Positions 18,867 through 27,315 of a DNA stretch of 64,000 bases are shown piece by piece (positions within the stretch are counted from its first letter, which is position 1; each line of letters begins with the position of its first letter). Source of the stretch: Alphaproteobacteria bacterium (GTDB taxonomy: Bacteria; Pseudomonadota; Alphaproteobacteria; Micropepsales; Micropepsaceae); the NCBI GenBank assembly GCA_013389115.1, contig JACADY010000015.1:1-64000 (forward strand), read 5' to 3'. The notes under the pieces were generated by a model, which saw only the letters and a program-made list of their open reading frames with translations, was not told the origin of the DNA and did no database searches. The position numbers and the translations under genes are program-made.

Positions 18867-20198
18867 TCATCCTGCAAAACAGCGGCGGAAGGTCTTCATT
18901 AGATTGCGATCGCCCTTCAGGCGCAGGCGGCCCTTCAGCATCGTCTGAAAGAGGCCCTGGCGCCTGCCGATGAACCGCAGCCAGGCATCACCATCGACAC
19001 TGATCTCAAGGCCGGCCTTGCCTTCGAGGCCTTCCGCGATGTGCAGCTTGCCCTTGTCGATGGCGACCGTCGCGTCCAGATTTTCGCGCCCTTTGAAGCG
19101 GAAGTGGAAGACTTGCGTAACGTCTTTTGCGTTTCGCCATTGAAAGCCAAGCCGCAGCCCCATGAGGAATGCACGCAAGGACTGCGGCTCGATCGTGCGG
19201 CGCACCCGCTTCACGACCTTGTTCGGGAAGCGGGCGGCATAGGCCTCGGCATCCGAGCCCTTGAGAACATAGACCGTTTCGGCCTTTTCCTGGAGCGGTG
19301 TCAGAACTTCGCGGCGATAGGCGACGCGATCATCGAGATAGGGGCCGATCACATCTTCGCCCGCGGGGCAAACGGCCAGACAATAGGCGGCCTTGTAGCC
19401 AGGCTTGAAGGACAGGCTTTGCCACATCGAAACGGTTTCACCGTCCGATACCCGGTTGCGGTAGTCGGCCGCGCTCTTGCTGTCCGCCAGCTCCTCGACC
19501 CAGGATTTGAAGCCGCCCAGGAATTCGCGGTAGTTGTGCGTGTAACAGGCAGCGAAATTGAACTCACCCAAGGGGCTGAGCGCGCCAACAGGGCACGCCG
19601 CCACGCAGAGCTTGCAGGAAAGGCAGGGATTGTACTCTATCGGACCCGACTCCGCGTCGATCTCCGCATCGATGAGCACGGTGTCCAGCAAAACAAAGCT
19701 GCCAAAGCGGGGATGAATCACGCTGCGATGGATGCCCATCCGGCCAAGCCCGGCCGCTTCGGCCATCGGCTTGTGGCCCACAGGCCAGGTCTTGCCGGGG
19801 AAATCCTGCGCCTCCATGGGAAAGGCCGCGACCGCGTTGAGCGCCCTTACGCCCTTTTCCGCGAGCGCCTTGACGATGTCGCGCGCGACCGCGTTCACGG
19901 TGTCATAGGTTTCGTGAAACTCCGCGTTCGCGATCGAGCGCACAGGCGTGCGCACGGCCTCGCGGTTCATGCGGCAGAGGATCGAGAGCAGCACGCGCGT
20001 GCCTGGGAACACCTTCAGAATATCGGCGCGCTGGGCGGCGACTTCCGGCCGCGAGATACGAATTGCGCCTGCGTCATCGGCGCCGCAGTCGAGGGCGAGT
20101 TGCTTCAACGCCTCCAGAGTGAGACGCGGCGTGCCGGGCGCCGCCAATTCACGCTTCTTCGCCAGCTTCTGGACGGTCGGGTGTTCCTGAAGTGACAT
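18867..20198 (-). CDS. QueG-like 4Fe-4S protein fused to a C-terminal SCP2 sterol-carrier domain
   Basis: A 443-residue protein, probably an iron-sulfur oxidoreductase. Residues about 25-290 resemble the epoxyqueuosine reductase/reductive dehalogenase fold. A ferredoxin motif CLSCKLCVAACPVGA supplies Cys192, 195, 198 and 202; AACYTHNYREF (Cys218) and YCLAVCPAGEDV (Cys273, Cys277) could complete a second cluster. Residues about 335-440 form an SCP2-like lipid-binding domain (FHFRFKGRENLDATVAIDKG, LEISVDGDAWLRFI). That suggests a hydrophobic substrate. It is not the housekeeping QueG, because the second Cys group is reduced. Start: ATG at 20198 with CAGGAG 7 bp before. Divergent from a marR gene, so probably regulated by it. 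Confidence 0.82.
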   Translation of the reverse strand: MSLQEHPTVQKLAKKRELAAPGTPRLTLEALKQLALDCGADDAGAIRISRPEVAAQRADILKVFPGTRVLLSILCRMNREAVRTPVRSIANAEFHETYDTVNAVARDIVKALAEKGVRALNAVAAFPMEAQDFPGKTWPVGHKPMAEAAGLGRMGIHRSVIHPRFGSFVLLDTVLIDAEIDAESGPIEYNPCLSCKLCVAACPVGALSPLGEFNFAACYTHNYREFLGGFKSWVEELADSKSAADYRNRVSDGETVSMWQSLSFKPGYKAAYCLAVCPAGEDVIGPYLDDRVAYRREVLTPLQEKAETVYVLKGSDAEAYAARFPNKVVKRVRRTIEPQSLRAFLMGLRLGFQWRNAKDVTQVFHFRFKGRENLDATVAIDKGKLHIAEGLEGKAGLEISVDGDAWLRFIGRRQGLFQTMLKGRLRLKGDRNLMKTFRRCFAG

Positions 20199-20220
20199 GC
20201 GATGCTCCTGGCCGAAAGAT

Positions 20221-20251
20221 TTTTATATGCATATACATATATTGTATATAC
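20221..20251. promoter_or_regulatory. AT-rich palindromes, probable MarR operator/promoter
   Basis: The 91-bp gap between the 4Fe-4S/SCP2 gene and marR contains a strikingly AT-rich block in otherwise GC-rich DNA. A perfect 12-bp palindrome TATATGCATATA spans 20224-20235. It overlaps a second inverted repeat, ATATACA-TATAT-TGTATAT (20231-20249). MarR proteins usually bind such palindromes and regulate themselves and the divergent gene. Binding is inferred. Confidence 0.65.
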
Positions 20252-20289
20252 ACTTAACTGCGGATAGGATGCCAGTCAAGGAGCGCGTG

Positions 20290-20868
20290 ATGGCAAAACG
20301 GGACGCAAGCAGGGCGCCTGGAGCAACTCCCGACCAGAAAGAAACGGGCAATGACCGCAAGTCCTCGTTCGGTCGCGCTTCTTTTGGTCGAGCCGGTACC
20401 CATTTCGCCGAAAAGCGCTCTGGCTGGCAGGTTTGCGATTGCACCTGCCTTCGCCTGCGAAAGACGTCGCGCATTGTCACGCAGATCTATGACGAAGCCC
20501 TTGCTCCGCTCGATCTGACCATCACCCAGTTCAGCATCATGGCGCACCTCTTCGAGCTCGATGGCTGCGCGATCGGCCGACTTGCCGTGCTGCTCGTCAT
20601 GGATTCAACGACACTTACCCGCACCCTCAAGCCTCTGGAGGCGCGCGGACTCATCGAAAGCCGGGTCAGTACGCAAGACAAGCGCCGCCGCGCCCTTCAT
20701 CTCACGCCCTTGGGCCGCTCAAGCTTCGAGAAGGCGCGCCCGCTCTGGCACAATGCCCAAAGAAAGCTTGGAGAAATCCTGGGCGTTGCGGAGGTCGAGG
20801 CGCTTAACAGCAGGCTGGAGCAGACAATAGACGGCCTTGGCTCCCTTGCCCCTCGGCTTGGGGATTGA
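20290..20868 (+). CDS. MarR family transcriptional regulator with repeat-derived N-terminal insert
   Basis: Winged-helix regulator of 192 residues from the ATG at 20290, chosen because AAGGAG lies 6 bp upstream; the track's longer start reads through the operator. Residues about 52-185 are the MarR domain: CTCLRLRKTSRIVTQIYDEA, LDLTITQFSIMAHLFE, DSTTLTRTLKPLEARGLIES and the wing STQDKRRRALHLT. Residues about 19-48 (GNDRKSSFGRASFGRAGT and on to AEKRSGW) are encoded by a copy of the dispersed palindromic repeat that is intergenic at 56069-56168. No start codon lies between repeat and domain, so the repeat is translated. Likely represses or senses for the divergent 4Fe-4S/SCP2 gene. Confidence 0.87.
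   Translation: MAKRDASRAPGATPDQKETGNDRKSSFGRASFGRAGTHFAEKRSGWQVCDCTCLRLRKTSRIVTQIYDEALAPLDLTITQFSIMAHLFELDGCAIGRLAVLLVMDSTTLTRTLKPLEARGLIESRVSTQDKRRRALHLTPLGRSSFEKARPLWHNAQRKLGEILGVAEVEALNSRLEQTIDGLGSLAPRLGD
20343..20422 (+). repeat. Dispersed palindromic repeat copy inside the marR coding sequence
   Basis: This stretch aligns over about 80 bp with the intergenic element at 56091-56168. Shared blocks include CGCAAGTC, GGTCGCGCTTCTTT, GGTACCCA and TTCGCCGA-AAGCGCTCT. Outer hairpin arms GCGCTT and AAGCGC are kept. The length keeps the reading frame open, so it adds a basic Ser/Arg/Gly-rich segment ahead of the MarR domain. Confidence 0.85.
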
Positions 20869-20943
20869 GACGAACTTGCTTGTGACGCGCGGCGCGGCTC
20901 CTGTATGGATGGTGGCCTTCCACCCGCCCTTGTTCCGGCCACC

Positions 20944-21342
20944 ATGCTCAGCACACCCCCGACGATTTTTGCCTTCTATGCCGGCCTTAACGGGCTTATC
21001 CTTCTTTTTCTCGCGGTGCTCGTTACAAGGGCCCGGCGCAAGACACTGACCAGCCTTGGTGATGGCGGTCATGCACTCTTGCAGCGCGCCATCCGCGCCC
21101 ATGGCAATGCGGCGGAGTATATTCCCGTGCATCTGCTGCTGCTTTTGGGGCTTGTCCTCATTCCGGCCGAGCCGGGATTGCTGCATGCGGTCGGCGCGAC
21201 AGGGACGGTGGGGCGGGTGCTGCATGGCGCGGCGCTTTCCCTGTCCTCAGGGCCAACGATCGGGCGGCAAGTCGGTATAATCCTTACCTGGGGCGCCATG
21301 CTGGCCGGCAGCATCGCCCTTCTCATCAGGGCCTTTCCATGA
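20944..21342 (+). CDS. MAPEG family membrane protein
   Basis: MAPEG proteins are small four-helix membrane proteins related to microsomal glutathione transferases. The start chosen is the ATG at 20944 (MLSTPPTIFAFYAGLNG), giving 132 residues. The family hallmark RAHGNAAEYIPVHLLLLL follows a first helix and a basic loop (RARRKTLTSLGDGGHALLQR), and two more hydrophobic stretches close the protein. Whether it is catalytic cannot be told. The stop overlaps the pmbA start by 4 bp (ATGA), so the two are cotranslated. The 75 bp after marR hold no clear terminator. Confidence 0.87.
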   Translation: MLSTPPTIFAFYAGLNGLILLFLAVLVTRARRKTLTSLGDGGHALLQRAIRAHGNAAEYIPVHLLLLLGLVLIPAEPGLLHAVGATGTVGRVLHGAALSLSSGPTIGRQVGIILTWGAMLAGSIALLIRAFP

Positions 21343-22673
21343 GCGAGCCACTCAACCGCCTCAGCGATCTTATCACCGCCGCCAAGCGGCTCGGCGCGGA
21401 TGCCGCGGACGCCATATTCGTTCAGGGCGTCTCGGTGGGGGTGAGCTGGCGCATGGGTCAGCTTGAGGATGTCGAGCGCTCAGAGGGCCACGACCTGGGG
21501 CTTCGCGTCTTCATCGGCAAGCGACAGGCCAGCGTGTCGGCGACCGATCTCAGCGATCGCACGCTGGGGCCGCTGCCCGAAAGGGCGGTCGCGATGGCGC
21601 GGCTTGCGCCGGAGGATCCCTATTGCGGCCTGGCGCCGGCCGCTCTTCTTGCCCGCACGGTGCCGGACCTTGATCTTGCCGATCCCTACGAGCCCTCCAC
21701 CGAAGCGCTGATCGCCCTTTCGCGCACGGCCGAAGAAGCCGCGCTGGGGGTTGCCGGGATCACCAATTCAGAAGGCGCCGGCGCCTCGTGGGGATCAAGC
21801 CGCGTCACGCTCGTCACGAGCGAGGGCTTCGCCCAATCCTATGCGAGCACGTCATCCTCGTTCTCGTGCAGCGTGCTTGCCGGTTCGGGCACGTCGATGG
21901 AGCGCGACTATGATTTCGACTCCGCGCGCTTCTTTGCCGATCTTGGATCCCCACAAAAAGTGGGCATCAGCGCGGCCGAACGCGCGCTCAAACGGCTCAA
22001 TCCGCGCAAGGTCGCCACGCAATCAGTGCCGGTCGTCTTTGATCCGCGGGTCTCGATGAGCCTTGTCGGCCATCTCGCTGGCGCCATCAACGGCGCGGCC
22101 ATCGCCCGGGGCACCAGCTTTCTCAAGGACAAGATGGGTCAGCAGATCTTCGCGCGCGGCATCACGGTGATCGATGACCCGCACCGCAGGCGCGGGCTGC
22201 GCTCACGGCCCTTCGATGGCGAAGGCGTCGGCAATGACCGCCTTGCACTCATCGCGGACGGCGTGCTTCAGACCTGGCTCCTCGATATGGCGAGCGCGAA
22301 GCAATTGTCGCTTGCAAGCAATGGACGGGCCGCGCGCGGTACATCGGGCCCGCCCTCGCCCTCGACGACGAATTTATGGATGGAGCCGGGGCCGGTAACG
22401 CCGCGTGAGCTTATCCGCGACATTGGAGCCGGGTTCTACGTCACCGAGCTGATCGGCATGGGCGTCAATGGCGTCACCGGGGATTACAGCCGGGGTGCGG
22501 CGGGCTTCTGGATCGAGAATGGCGAAATCGCCTATCCTGTCAGTGAAGTGACGATCGCGGGCAATCTCAAGAACATGTTCCTCAATCTGACGCCGGCCAG
22601 CGACCTTGCCTTCAAGTACGGGACGAACGCGCCCACCTTGCGCATCGAGAGGATGACGATTGCAGGCTCCTGA
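21339..22673 (+). CDS. pmbA: Metalloprotease-related protein PmbA (TldE)
   Basis: PmbA/TldE is the non-catalytic partner of TldD in a heterodimeric peptidase. The 444-residue protein has the family fold but no HExxxH motif. Visible segments are WRMGQLEDVERSEGHDLGLRVF, VVFDPRVSMSLVGHLAGAINGAAIARGTSFL, ITVIDDPHRRRGLRSRPFDGEG and the end SDLAFKYGTNAPTLRIERMTIAGS. It overlaps the MAPEG stop and the next gene's start, in a tight operon. tldD is 15 kb away on the same strand. Confidence 0.94.
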   Translation: MSEPLNRLSDLITAAKRLGADAADAIFVQGVSVGVSWRMGQLEDVERSEGHDLGLRVFIGKRQASVSATDLSDRTLGPLPERAVAMARLAPEDPYCGLAPAALLARTVPDLDLADPYEPSTEALIALSRTAEEAALGVAGITNSEGAGASWGSSRVTLVTSEGFAQSYASTSSSFSCSVLAGSGTSMERDYDFDSARFFADLGSPQKVGISAAERALKRLNPRKVATQSVPVVFDPRVSMSLVGHLAGAINGAAIARGTSFLKDKMGQQIFARGITVIDDPHRRRGLRSRPFDGEGVGNDRLALIADGVLQTWLLDMASAKQLSLASNGRAARGTSGPPSPSTTNLWMEPGPVTPRELIRDIGAGFYVTELIGMGVNGVTGDYSRGAAGFWIENGEIAYPVSEVTIAGNLKNMFLNLTPASDLAFKYGTNAPTLRIERMTIAGS

Positions 22674-23457
22674 CGCCCTTGCCGATCTTCTCCTCCTCGA
22701 GCAGAAGGTGCGCGAGGCGGGAGCCGTGGCGATGGCGTATTTCGGCCAGTCGCCGAAGACTTGGGACAAGGGGCCGGGCATGCCCGTCACGGAGGCCGAC
22801 CTTGCGGTCGATGCCTTGCTGCACCAACAGCTCATCGCGGCGCGGCCTGGCTATGGCTGGCTTTCTGAAGAGACGCATGACGACGGGTCGCGGCGCGCGC
22901 ATAGCACGCTCTTCGTCGTCGATCCGATCGATGGCACCTCCGCCTTCATCAAGCGCAAGCCGGAGTTCACGATTTGCGCCGCCTCCGTCCATTTGCGACG
23001 CCCGATCGCCGCCGCCGTCTTCAATCCCGTGACGCAGGAAATGTTCACGGCCGCACAAGGCCATGGCACGCGGCGCAACGGAGAGGCCATCTCTGTCTCC
23101 CGCCGTAATCAGATCGCAGGCTGCCGGATGCTGGGAAGTCCCGCAATATTTAGCCACCCCGCCTGGTCCGAGCCCTGGCCAGCGATGGAGATTTCCAACC
23201 GCGCCTCCATTGCCTATCGCATGGCGCTCATCGCGCAGGGCCTCTTCGACGGCCTCGTCGCCCTCTCGCCGAAGAAGGACTGGGATATCGCGGCGGCCGA
23301 ACTCCTCGTCGCCGAGGCGGGCGGCGTTGTTTCCACGCATGACGGGCAGACTTTTCTCTACAACGGCGAGGCACCGGAACAGGCAAGCCTTGTCTGCGCC
23401 GGGGCCGCGCTGCATCCGCTCCTGCTTCAGCGCACAAAATCGGTTAGGCTCCCCTGA
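22660..23457 (+). CDS. cysQ: 3'(2'),5'-bisphosphate nucleotidase / inositol monophosphatase family (CysQ-like)
   Basis: Member of the Mg-dependent, lithium-sensitive phosphatase superfamily. Metal-binding motifs are visible: WLSEET (Glu), VVDPIDGTSAF (DPIDGT), and DWDIAAAELLVAEAGG near the C-terminus. MPVTEADLAVDALL also fits. These fit CysQ, which removes the 3'-phosphate from PAP made in sulfate assimilation, but simple inositol phosphatase activity cannot be excluded. The start is a TTG at 22660 inside the end of pmbA (14-bp overlap), so the exact N-terminus is uncertain. The DUF4170 gene follows after 33 bp. Confidence 0.85.
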   Translation: MQAPDALADLLLLEQKVREAGAVAMAYFGQSPKTWDKGPGMPVTEADLAVDALLHQQLIAARPGYGWLSEETHDDGSRRAHSTLFVVDPIDGTSAFIKRKPEFTICAASVHLRRPIAAAVFNPVTQEMFTAAQGHGTRRNGEAISVSRRNQIAGCRMLGSPAIFSHPAWSEPWPAMEISNRASIAYRMALIAQGLFDGLVALSPKKDWDIAAAELLVAEAGGVVSTHDGQTFLYNGEAPEQASLVCAGAALHPLLLQRTKSVRLP

Positions 23458-23490
23458 CGGCACGAATCACAAAAGGAACCCAGCCTCACC

Positions 23491-23802
23491 ATGGGCGAGC
23501 GGCAATTGCTCCATCTCGTTTTCGGCGGCGAGTTGAAGAGCCTTAAGGGCACCGAATTCAAGGACCCCGCAAAGCTTCACGTCGTCGGCGTCTATCCCAG
23601 CTATGCAAGCGCGCACGAAGCGTGGCAAGGCGCGGCGCGGGCGACGGTCGACAATGCGCATATGCGCTATTTCATCGTCCATATTCACCGGCTGCTCGAC
23701 CCCTCGGTCGAGGTAAAGGCCGTGAAGACGCGCGCGAAAAAACCGGCCGCCAAGGCTGGCGCGCCGGCCCGCAAGCCTGCGGCGAAGCGCGCGCGCAAGT
23801 AA
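23491..23802 (+). CDS. DUF4170 family protein
   Basis: A 103-residue cytoplasmic protein. The N-terminal 70 residues (LLHLVFGGELKSLKGTEF, VVGVYPSYASAHEAWQGAA, RYFIVHIHRLLDP) match the small alphaproteobacterial family DUF4170. The C-terminus is a Lys/Ala/Pro-rich tail (RAKKPAAKAGAPARKPAAKR), a likely nucleic-acid or membrane-surface binding tail. Function is unknown. In many alphaproteobacteria it sits between the cysQ-like gene and the lipid A/Kdo genes, as here. Confidence 0.85.
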   Translation: MGERQLLHLVFGGELKSLKGTEFKDPAKLHVVGVYPSYASAHEAWQGAARATVDNAHMRYFIVHIHRLLDPSVEVKAVKTRAKKPAAKAGAPARKPAAKRARK

Positions 23803-23812
23803 GGGGCGCGCC

Positions 23813-24562
23813 CTACTCCCGATTGAGGATGCGGTCGACGAGGATGTTCGCCCACCACTGCGACATGAAGGCCGATTTCATGGCCTCGGGGTCGTATTCG
23901 CGTTCCACCCAGTCCCAGAAATCGATACCGGTTTCAGCATGACGCGCGGCGTAGTTGTCCCAGAAATAGTCGAGCACGCCCGTCTTTCCCTGGCGCACAT
24001 GGCCAAAGCGCAGCGAAAGGTGCTTTTGCGCCTCACCGAGTGGCACGCCCTCATGGGCGAAGAGATAAAAGACGCTCATGAAGCCGACGCGGTCGGCGCC
24101 CGACTTGCAGTGCATGAGGGCGGGATAGGCGATGGTGCCGAACATTTCCCGGGCCGCCTTCAGCGCCACCTTGCGCGGCGGCTCCCGCGAGCCGATCGAG
24201 AAGTCCATGAGGGCAAGTCCGTGCTTGGCGCAGGCCTCGGCCTCCAGGGCATAGGTGCCGCTGGGCCTCCTGCCGCGCAAGTTTACGATGGTCTTGACCC
24301 CCATCTGCGCAGCCTTGGCGATGCGCCCCGGGCCTGGCTGGTTTGAGCGCCACATTTGCGGGCTGATCCGCTGAAGGCTCGTCCAATAGTGGCGCAAAAT
24401 GCCGTGGTCGATGAGCGCCATGTCGAGATAAGCGCGCAGGCGTCGCAAGGGCGTTGAAATGTCGTTGCGCCAGGGCCGCTCGTCCAGGTGGACCTGTTCG
24501 ATCTTGCGGCGGCTTTCCAGCCATTGGCGCAGGTAAGAGGGTTCGTTCAGCGTCTCAGCCAA
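23813..24562 (-). CDS. Dual-specificity/tyrosine-type phosphatase family protein
   Basis: A 249-residue protein with the Cys-based phosphatase P-loop HCKSGADRVGFM (HCx5R). Upstream, WRSNQPGPGRIAKAAQMGVKTIVNLRGRR is typical of the DSP/tyrosine phosphatase-like family, in which the substrate may be a protein or a phospholipid/lipid A-like phosphate. No membrane segment is seen. It lies on the opposite strand inside the lipid A/Kdo cluster, convergent with the DUF4170 gene by only 10 bp. A role in lipid A phosphate metabolism would be a guess. Confidence 0.85.
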   Translation of the reverse strand: MAETLNEPSYLRQWLESRRKIEQVHLDERPWRNDISTPLRRLRAYLDMALIDHGILRHYWTSLQRISPQMWRSNQPGPGRIAKAAQMGVKTIVNLRGRRPSGTYALEAEACAKHGLALMDFSIGSREPPRKVALKAAREMFGTIAYPALMHCKSGADRVGFMSVFYLFAHEGVPLGEAQKHLSLRFGHVRQGKTGVLDYFWDNYAARHAETGIDFWDWVEREYDPEAMKSAFMSQWWANILVDRILNRE

Positions 24563-24768
24563 GTTTGCCGCCCTCTCCTACCCGCGAACCCGACCGGGCG
24601 CGGCCGGGCGCAATACCTCAAGCGTTAACGATAGGCTGCGGCTCTTGATCCAGTCCCCACCGCCGCCAGGATCAACCAGATTTCTTTCCAACCCGCAACC
24701 AGGATAAAGAATGACCATGCTAACGTCCGGCATTTCCCCAAGCCGGCGTTGCCACATGGAGACGAGCC
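24563..24768. other. Intergenic region upstream of the ABC exporter
   Basis: About 200 bp between divergently read genes. It contains a GC-rich stretch with CGACCGGGCGCGGCCGGGCG near 24590 that could form a hairpin. No RNA gene or repeat copy is recognised. Promoters for both neighbours should lie here. Confidence 0.5.
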
Positions 24769-26568
24769 TTGGATTTGCCTGCGACCCAGAAAAACCCGCC
24801 GCCAAGCCTTGCGCTTCTGGCGCGGCTTTGGCGCGACTGGGTCAGATCCTACCGGTTCGAGCTCTTCTTGTGCATCGTGTTCATGGGCCTTGTGGCCGCG
24901 TCGTCCTCGGCCTATCCGCTCCTGCTCAAATGGACGTTCGATCTCTTCGAGGCACGGGACACCCGCGTCCTGACCCTCATCCCCCCGCTTGCCATCGCGG
25001 CGACCGCCCTGCGCGGCACGGCGCTTTATCTGCAGGCGGTGCAAATGACCGCGTTTACCTTGCGGATCACGACCAACATCCAAAAGGCCATGTTCGCGCA
25101 TCTGCTGGCGAGCGACCTCGCCCGGCTGACGCGCGAGCCGGTGGGCAAGCTGATCTCGCGCTTCACCTATGATCTTGGCGCCTTGCGCGAAGCCCTGTCG
25201 CGGATCACGACCAATCTCTTGCGTGATGTGCTGACCGTGATCGGGCTCTTCGCCACGATGTTCTATCTCGACTGGGCGCTGACGCTGGCGCTTCTTGTGA
25301 TTGTGCCCATCGTCACGGTTCCCATCGCGCGGATCGGTAAACGCCTGCGCGGCCTTGCGGCTTCGACGCAGGAGCAGGCCGGCGTGATGACATCATTCCT
25401 GAACGAGAGCCTTTCAGGCGCGCGCATGGTCAAGACCTATGGGCTTGAGGCCTATGAAACGGGACGCGCGGCCAGCGCCTTTGAGACCTTGCGCAAGTTG
25501 CAGCTCAAGGTCACGCGCTCGCGGGCGCTCATCGATCCCTTGATGGAGATCTTCGCCGGGCTCGCGCTTGCGGGCGTCATCGGCTTTGTCGGCTATCGCA
25601 TCACCTCCGGCGCCAGCACGATCGGCGATTTCGTTGGCTTTGTCGCCGCAGTTGCTGCCATCGCCCAGCCGGCGCGGGCGATCGGCTCGCTCAATGCGGC
25701 CGTGCAAGAGGGGCTCGCGGCGGCCCAGCGGGTGTTCGCGCTTCTCGATGAGGTGCCGCGCATCAAGGACAAGGAGAATGCACGGACCTTGCCCATCAAG
25801 GGCGGCGCGATCGCCTTTGAGCATGTCTCCTTCTCTTATGGACCACAGACGGGCGCCAGCGCGCTCAACGATGTCAGCTTCACCGTCCCGGCAGGTTCGA
25901 CACTGGCGCTTGTGGGGCCGAGCGGCGCGGGCAAGAGCACGGTCATCAATCTCATCCCGCGGCTCTTCGATGCGAGCGCGGGCCGGATCCTGATCGATGG
26001 CGAGGACATCACGGGCGTCACCCTTGCCTCCTTGCGCGAGGCCGTCGCGCTTGTCAGTCAGGACATCGTCCTCTTCGATGACAGCGTGCGCGCGAATATC
26101 GGCTTCGGGCGGCTATCGGCCAGCGATGCCGAGATCGAGGCGGCGGCGCGCGCCGCGGCGGCGGACGCGTTCATCCGCGCCTTGCCGCAGGGCTATGACA
26201 CACAGGTGGGCGAGCGGGGCCATACGCTTTCGGGCGGCCAGCGCCAGCGCATCGCGATCGCGCGGGCGATGCTGCGCGATGCGCCGATCCTGCTCCTTGA
26301 TGAGGCGACAAGCGCGCTCGACAGCGAGTCCGAGCGGCAGGTGCAGGAGGCGCTGCAAACCCTGATGAAAGGGCGCACGACGATCGTGATCGCGCACCGG
26401 CTCTCAACCGTTATCCATGCGGACCGCATTGCCGTGATGGAGCGCGGGCGGATCGTCGAGACCGGCGCCCATCTTGAACTGATGACCCGCGATGGGCTTT
26501 ATGCGCGCCTCTATGCGACGCAATTCAGTGTGCCGGCCGCCGAGATGCGGCTGCGCACGGCGACGTGA
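24769..26568 (+). CDS. ABC transporter, lipid A exporter MsbA-like (fused permease-ATPase)
   Basis: A 599-residue half-transporter. Residues about 25-320 hold six membrane helices; the ATPase domain follows with Walker A GPSGAGKSTVINL, signature LSGGQRQR, Walker B ILLLDEATSALD and the switch His in IVIAHRLSTV. Position directly before DUF374, waaA, lpxK and lpxL strongly suggests that it flips lipid A-core across the inner membrane. A general multidrug exporter is the alternative by sequence alone. The start is TTG at 24769 (MDLPATQKNPPPSL) with GGAG 8-9 bp before it; no ATG in frame is close. Confidence 0.9.
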   Translation: MDLPATQKNPPPSLALLARLWRDWVRSYRFELFLCIVFMGLVAASSSAYPLLLKWTFDLFEARDTRVLTLIPPLAIAATALRGTALYLQAVQMTAFTLRITTNIQKAMFAHLLASDLARLTREPVGKLISRFTYDLGALREALSRITTNLLRDVLTVIGLFATMFYLDWALTLALLVIVPIVTVPIARIGKRLRGLAASTQEQAGVMTSFLNESLSGARMVKTYGLEAYETGRAASAFETLRKLQLKVTRSRALIDPLMEIFAGLALAGVIGFVGYRITSGASTIGDFVGFVAAVAAIAQPARAIGSLNAAVQEGLAAAQRVFALLDEVPRIKDKENARTLPIKGGAIAFEHVSFSYGPQTGASALNDVSFTVPAGSTLALVGPSGAGKSTVINLIPRLFDASAGRILIDGEDITGVTLASLREAVALVSQDIVLFDDSVRANIGFGRLSASDAEIEAAARAAAADAFIRALPQGYDTQVGERGHTLSGGQRQRIAIARAMLRDAPILLLDEATSALDSESERQVQEALQTLMKGRTTIVIAHRLSTVIHADRIAVMERGRIVETGAHLELMTRDGLYARLYATQFSVPAAEMRLRTAT

Positions 26569-26574
26569 GGGTTC

Positions 26575-27315
26575 ATGGCGCTGCGCGATATTTTCAAGCA
26601 GGATTGGGTGCGGCGAGCGGGTTGTTTCATCGCCGCCAACTATATCCGCCTCGTCTATGCGACCTCGCGCTTTGAGGTCATCAACGGTGCGACGCCGCAG
26701 CGTTACTGGGACGAAGGCCAGCCATTCATCCTTGCCTTCTGGCATGGGCGCATTGCGATGATGCCCTATTCCTGGCGCCGCGCGGTGCCGATGAATATGC
26801 TCATCTCCAAGCATCGTGACGGCGAACTCATCGCCGACACGATCGCCTATTTCGGCCTCAAATCGGTGCGTGGGTCGGCCTCGAAGCCGGGCAAGGACAA
26901 GGACAAAGGCGGGCAGGCCGCGCTCATGGCGATGATCCGCGCCCTGCGAAGCGGCGAGTGCGTCGGCATCACGCCCGATGGCCCGCGGGGGCCGCGCATG
27001 CGCGCCAGCGGGGGGGCAGCGGCGCTCGCCCGGCTCAGCGGCGTTCCCGTCATTCCCGCGGCCTACTCGACCCGACGGCGACGGGTGCTGTCGAGCTGGG
27101 ACCGGTTCGTCCTTCCCCTGCCCTTCACGCGCGGCGTCTTTGTCTGGGGCGAACCCATCCATGTCGATCGCAAGGCGGACGAGGCCGCGCTCGATGCTGC
27201 GAGGCTGGCCATCGAGGACGGACTCAACCGTGTGAGCGGCATGGCCGATGAACTCGCCGGACAGGAAGTGATCGCGCCCGCGCCGCTGCCCTTGCCTGCG
27301 GAGCGCCAATCATGA
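26575..27315 (+). CDS. DUF374 lysophospholipid acyltransferase family protein
   Basis: A 246-residue acyltransferase-fold protein. Family features are FILAFWHGRIAMMPYSWR (with His as the likely base), ISKHRDGELIADTIAYFG, and CVGITPDGPRGPRMRAS. DUF374 proteins belong to the PlsC-like acyltransferase group and are found in lipid A clusters of alphaproteobacteria, probably acylating the lipid A or a related lipid. The substrate is not shown by the sequence. It begins 6 bp after the ABC exporter and ends in a 4-bp ATGA overlap with waaA, so these are one transcription unit. Confidence 0.87.
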   Translation: MALRDIFKQDWVRRAGCFIAANYIRLVYATSRFEVINGATPQRYWDEGQPFILAFWHGRIAMMPYSWRRAVPMNMLISKHRDGELIADTIAYFGLKSVRGSASKPGKDKDKGGQAALMAMIRALRSGECVGITPDGPRGPRMRASGGAAALARLSGVPVIPAAYSTRRRRVLSSWDRFVLPLPFTRGVFVWGEPIHVDRKADEAALDAARLAIEDGLNRVSGMADELAGQEVIAPAPLPLPAERQS

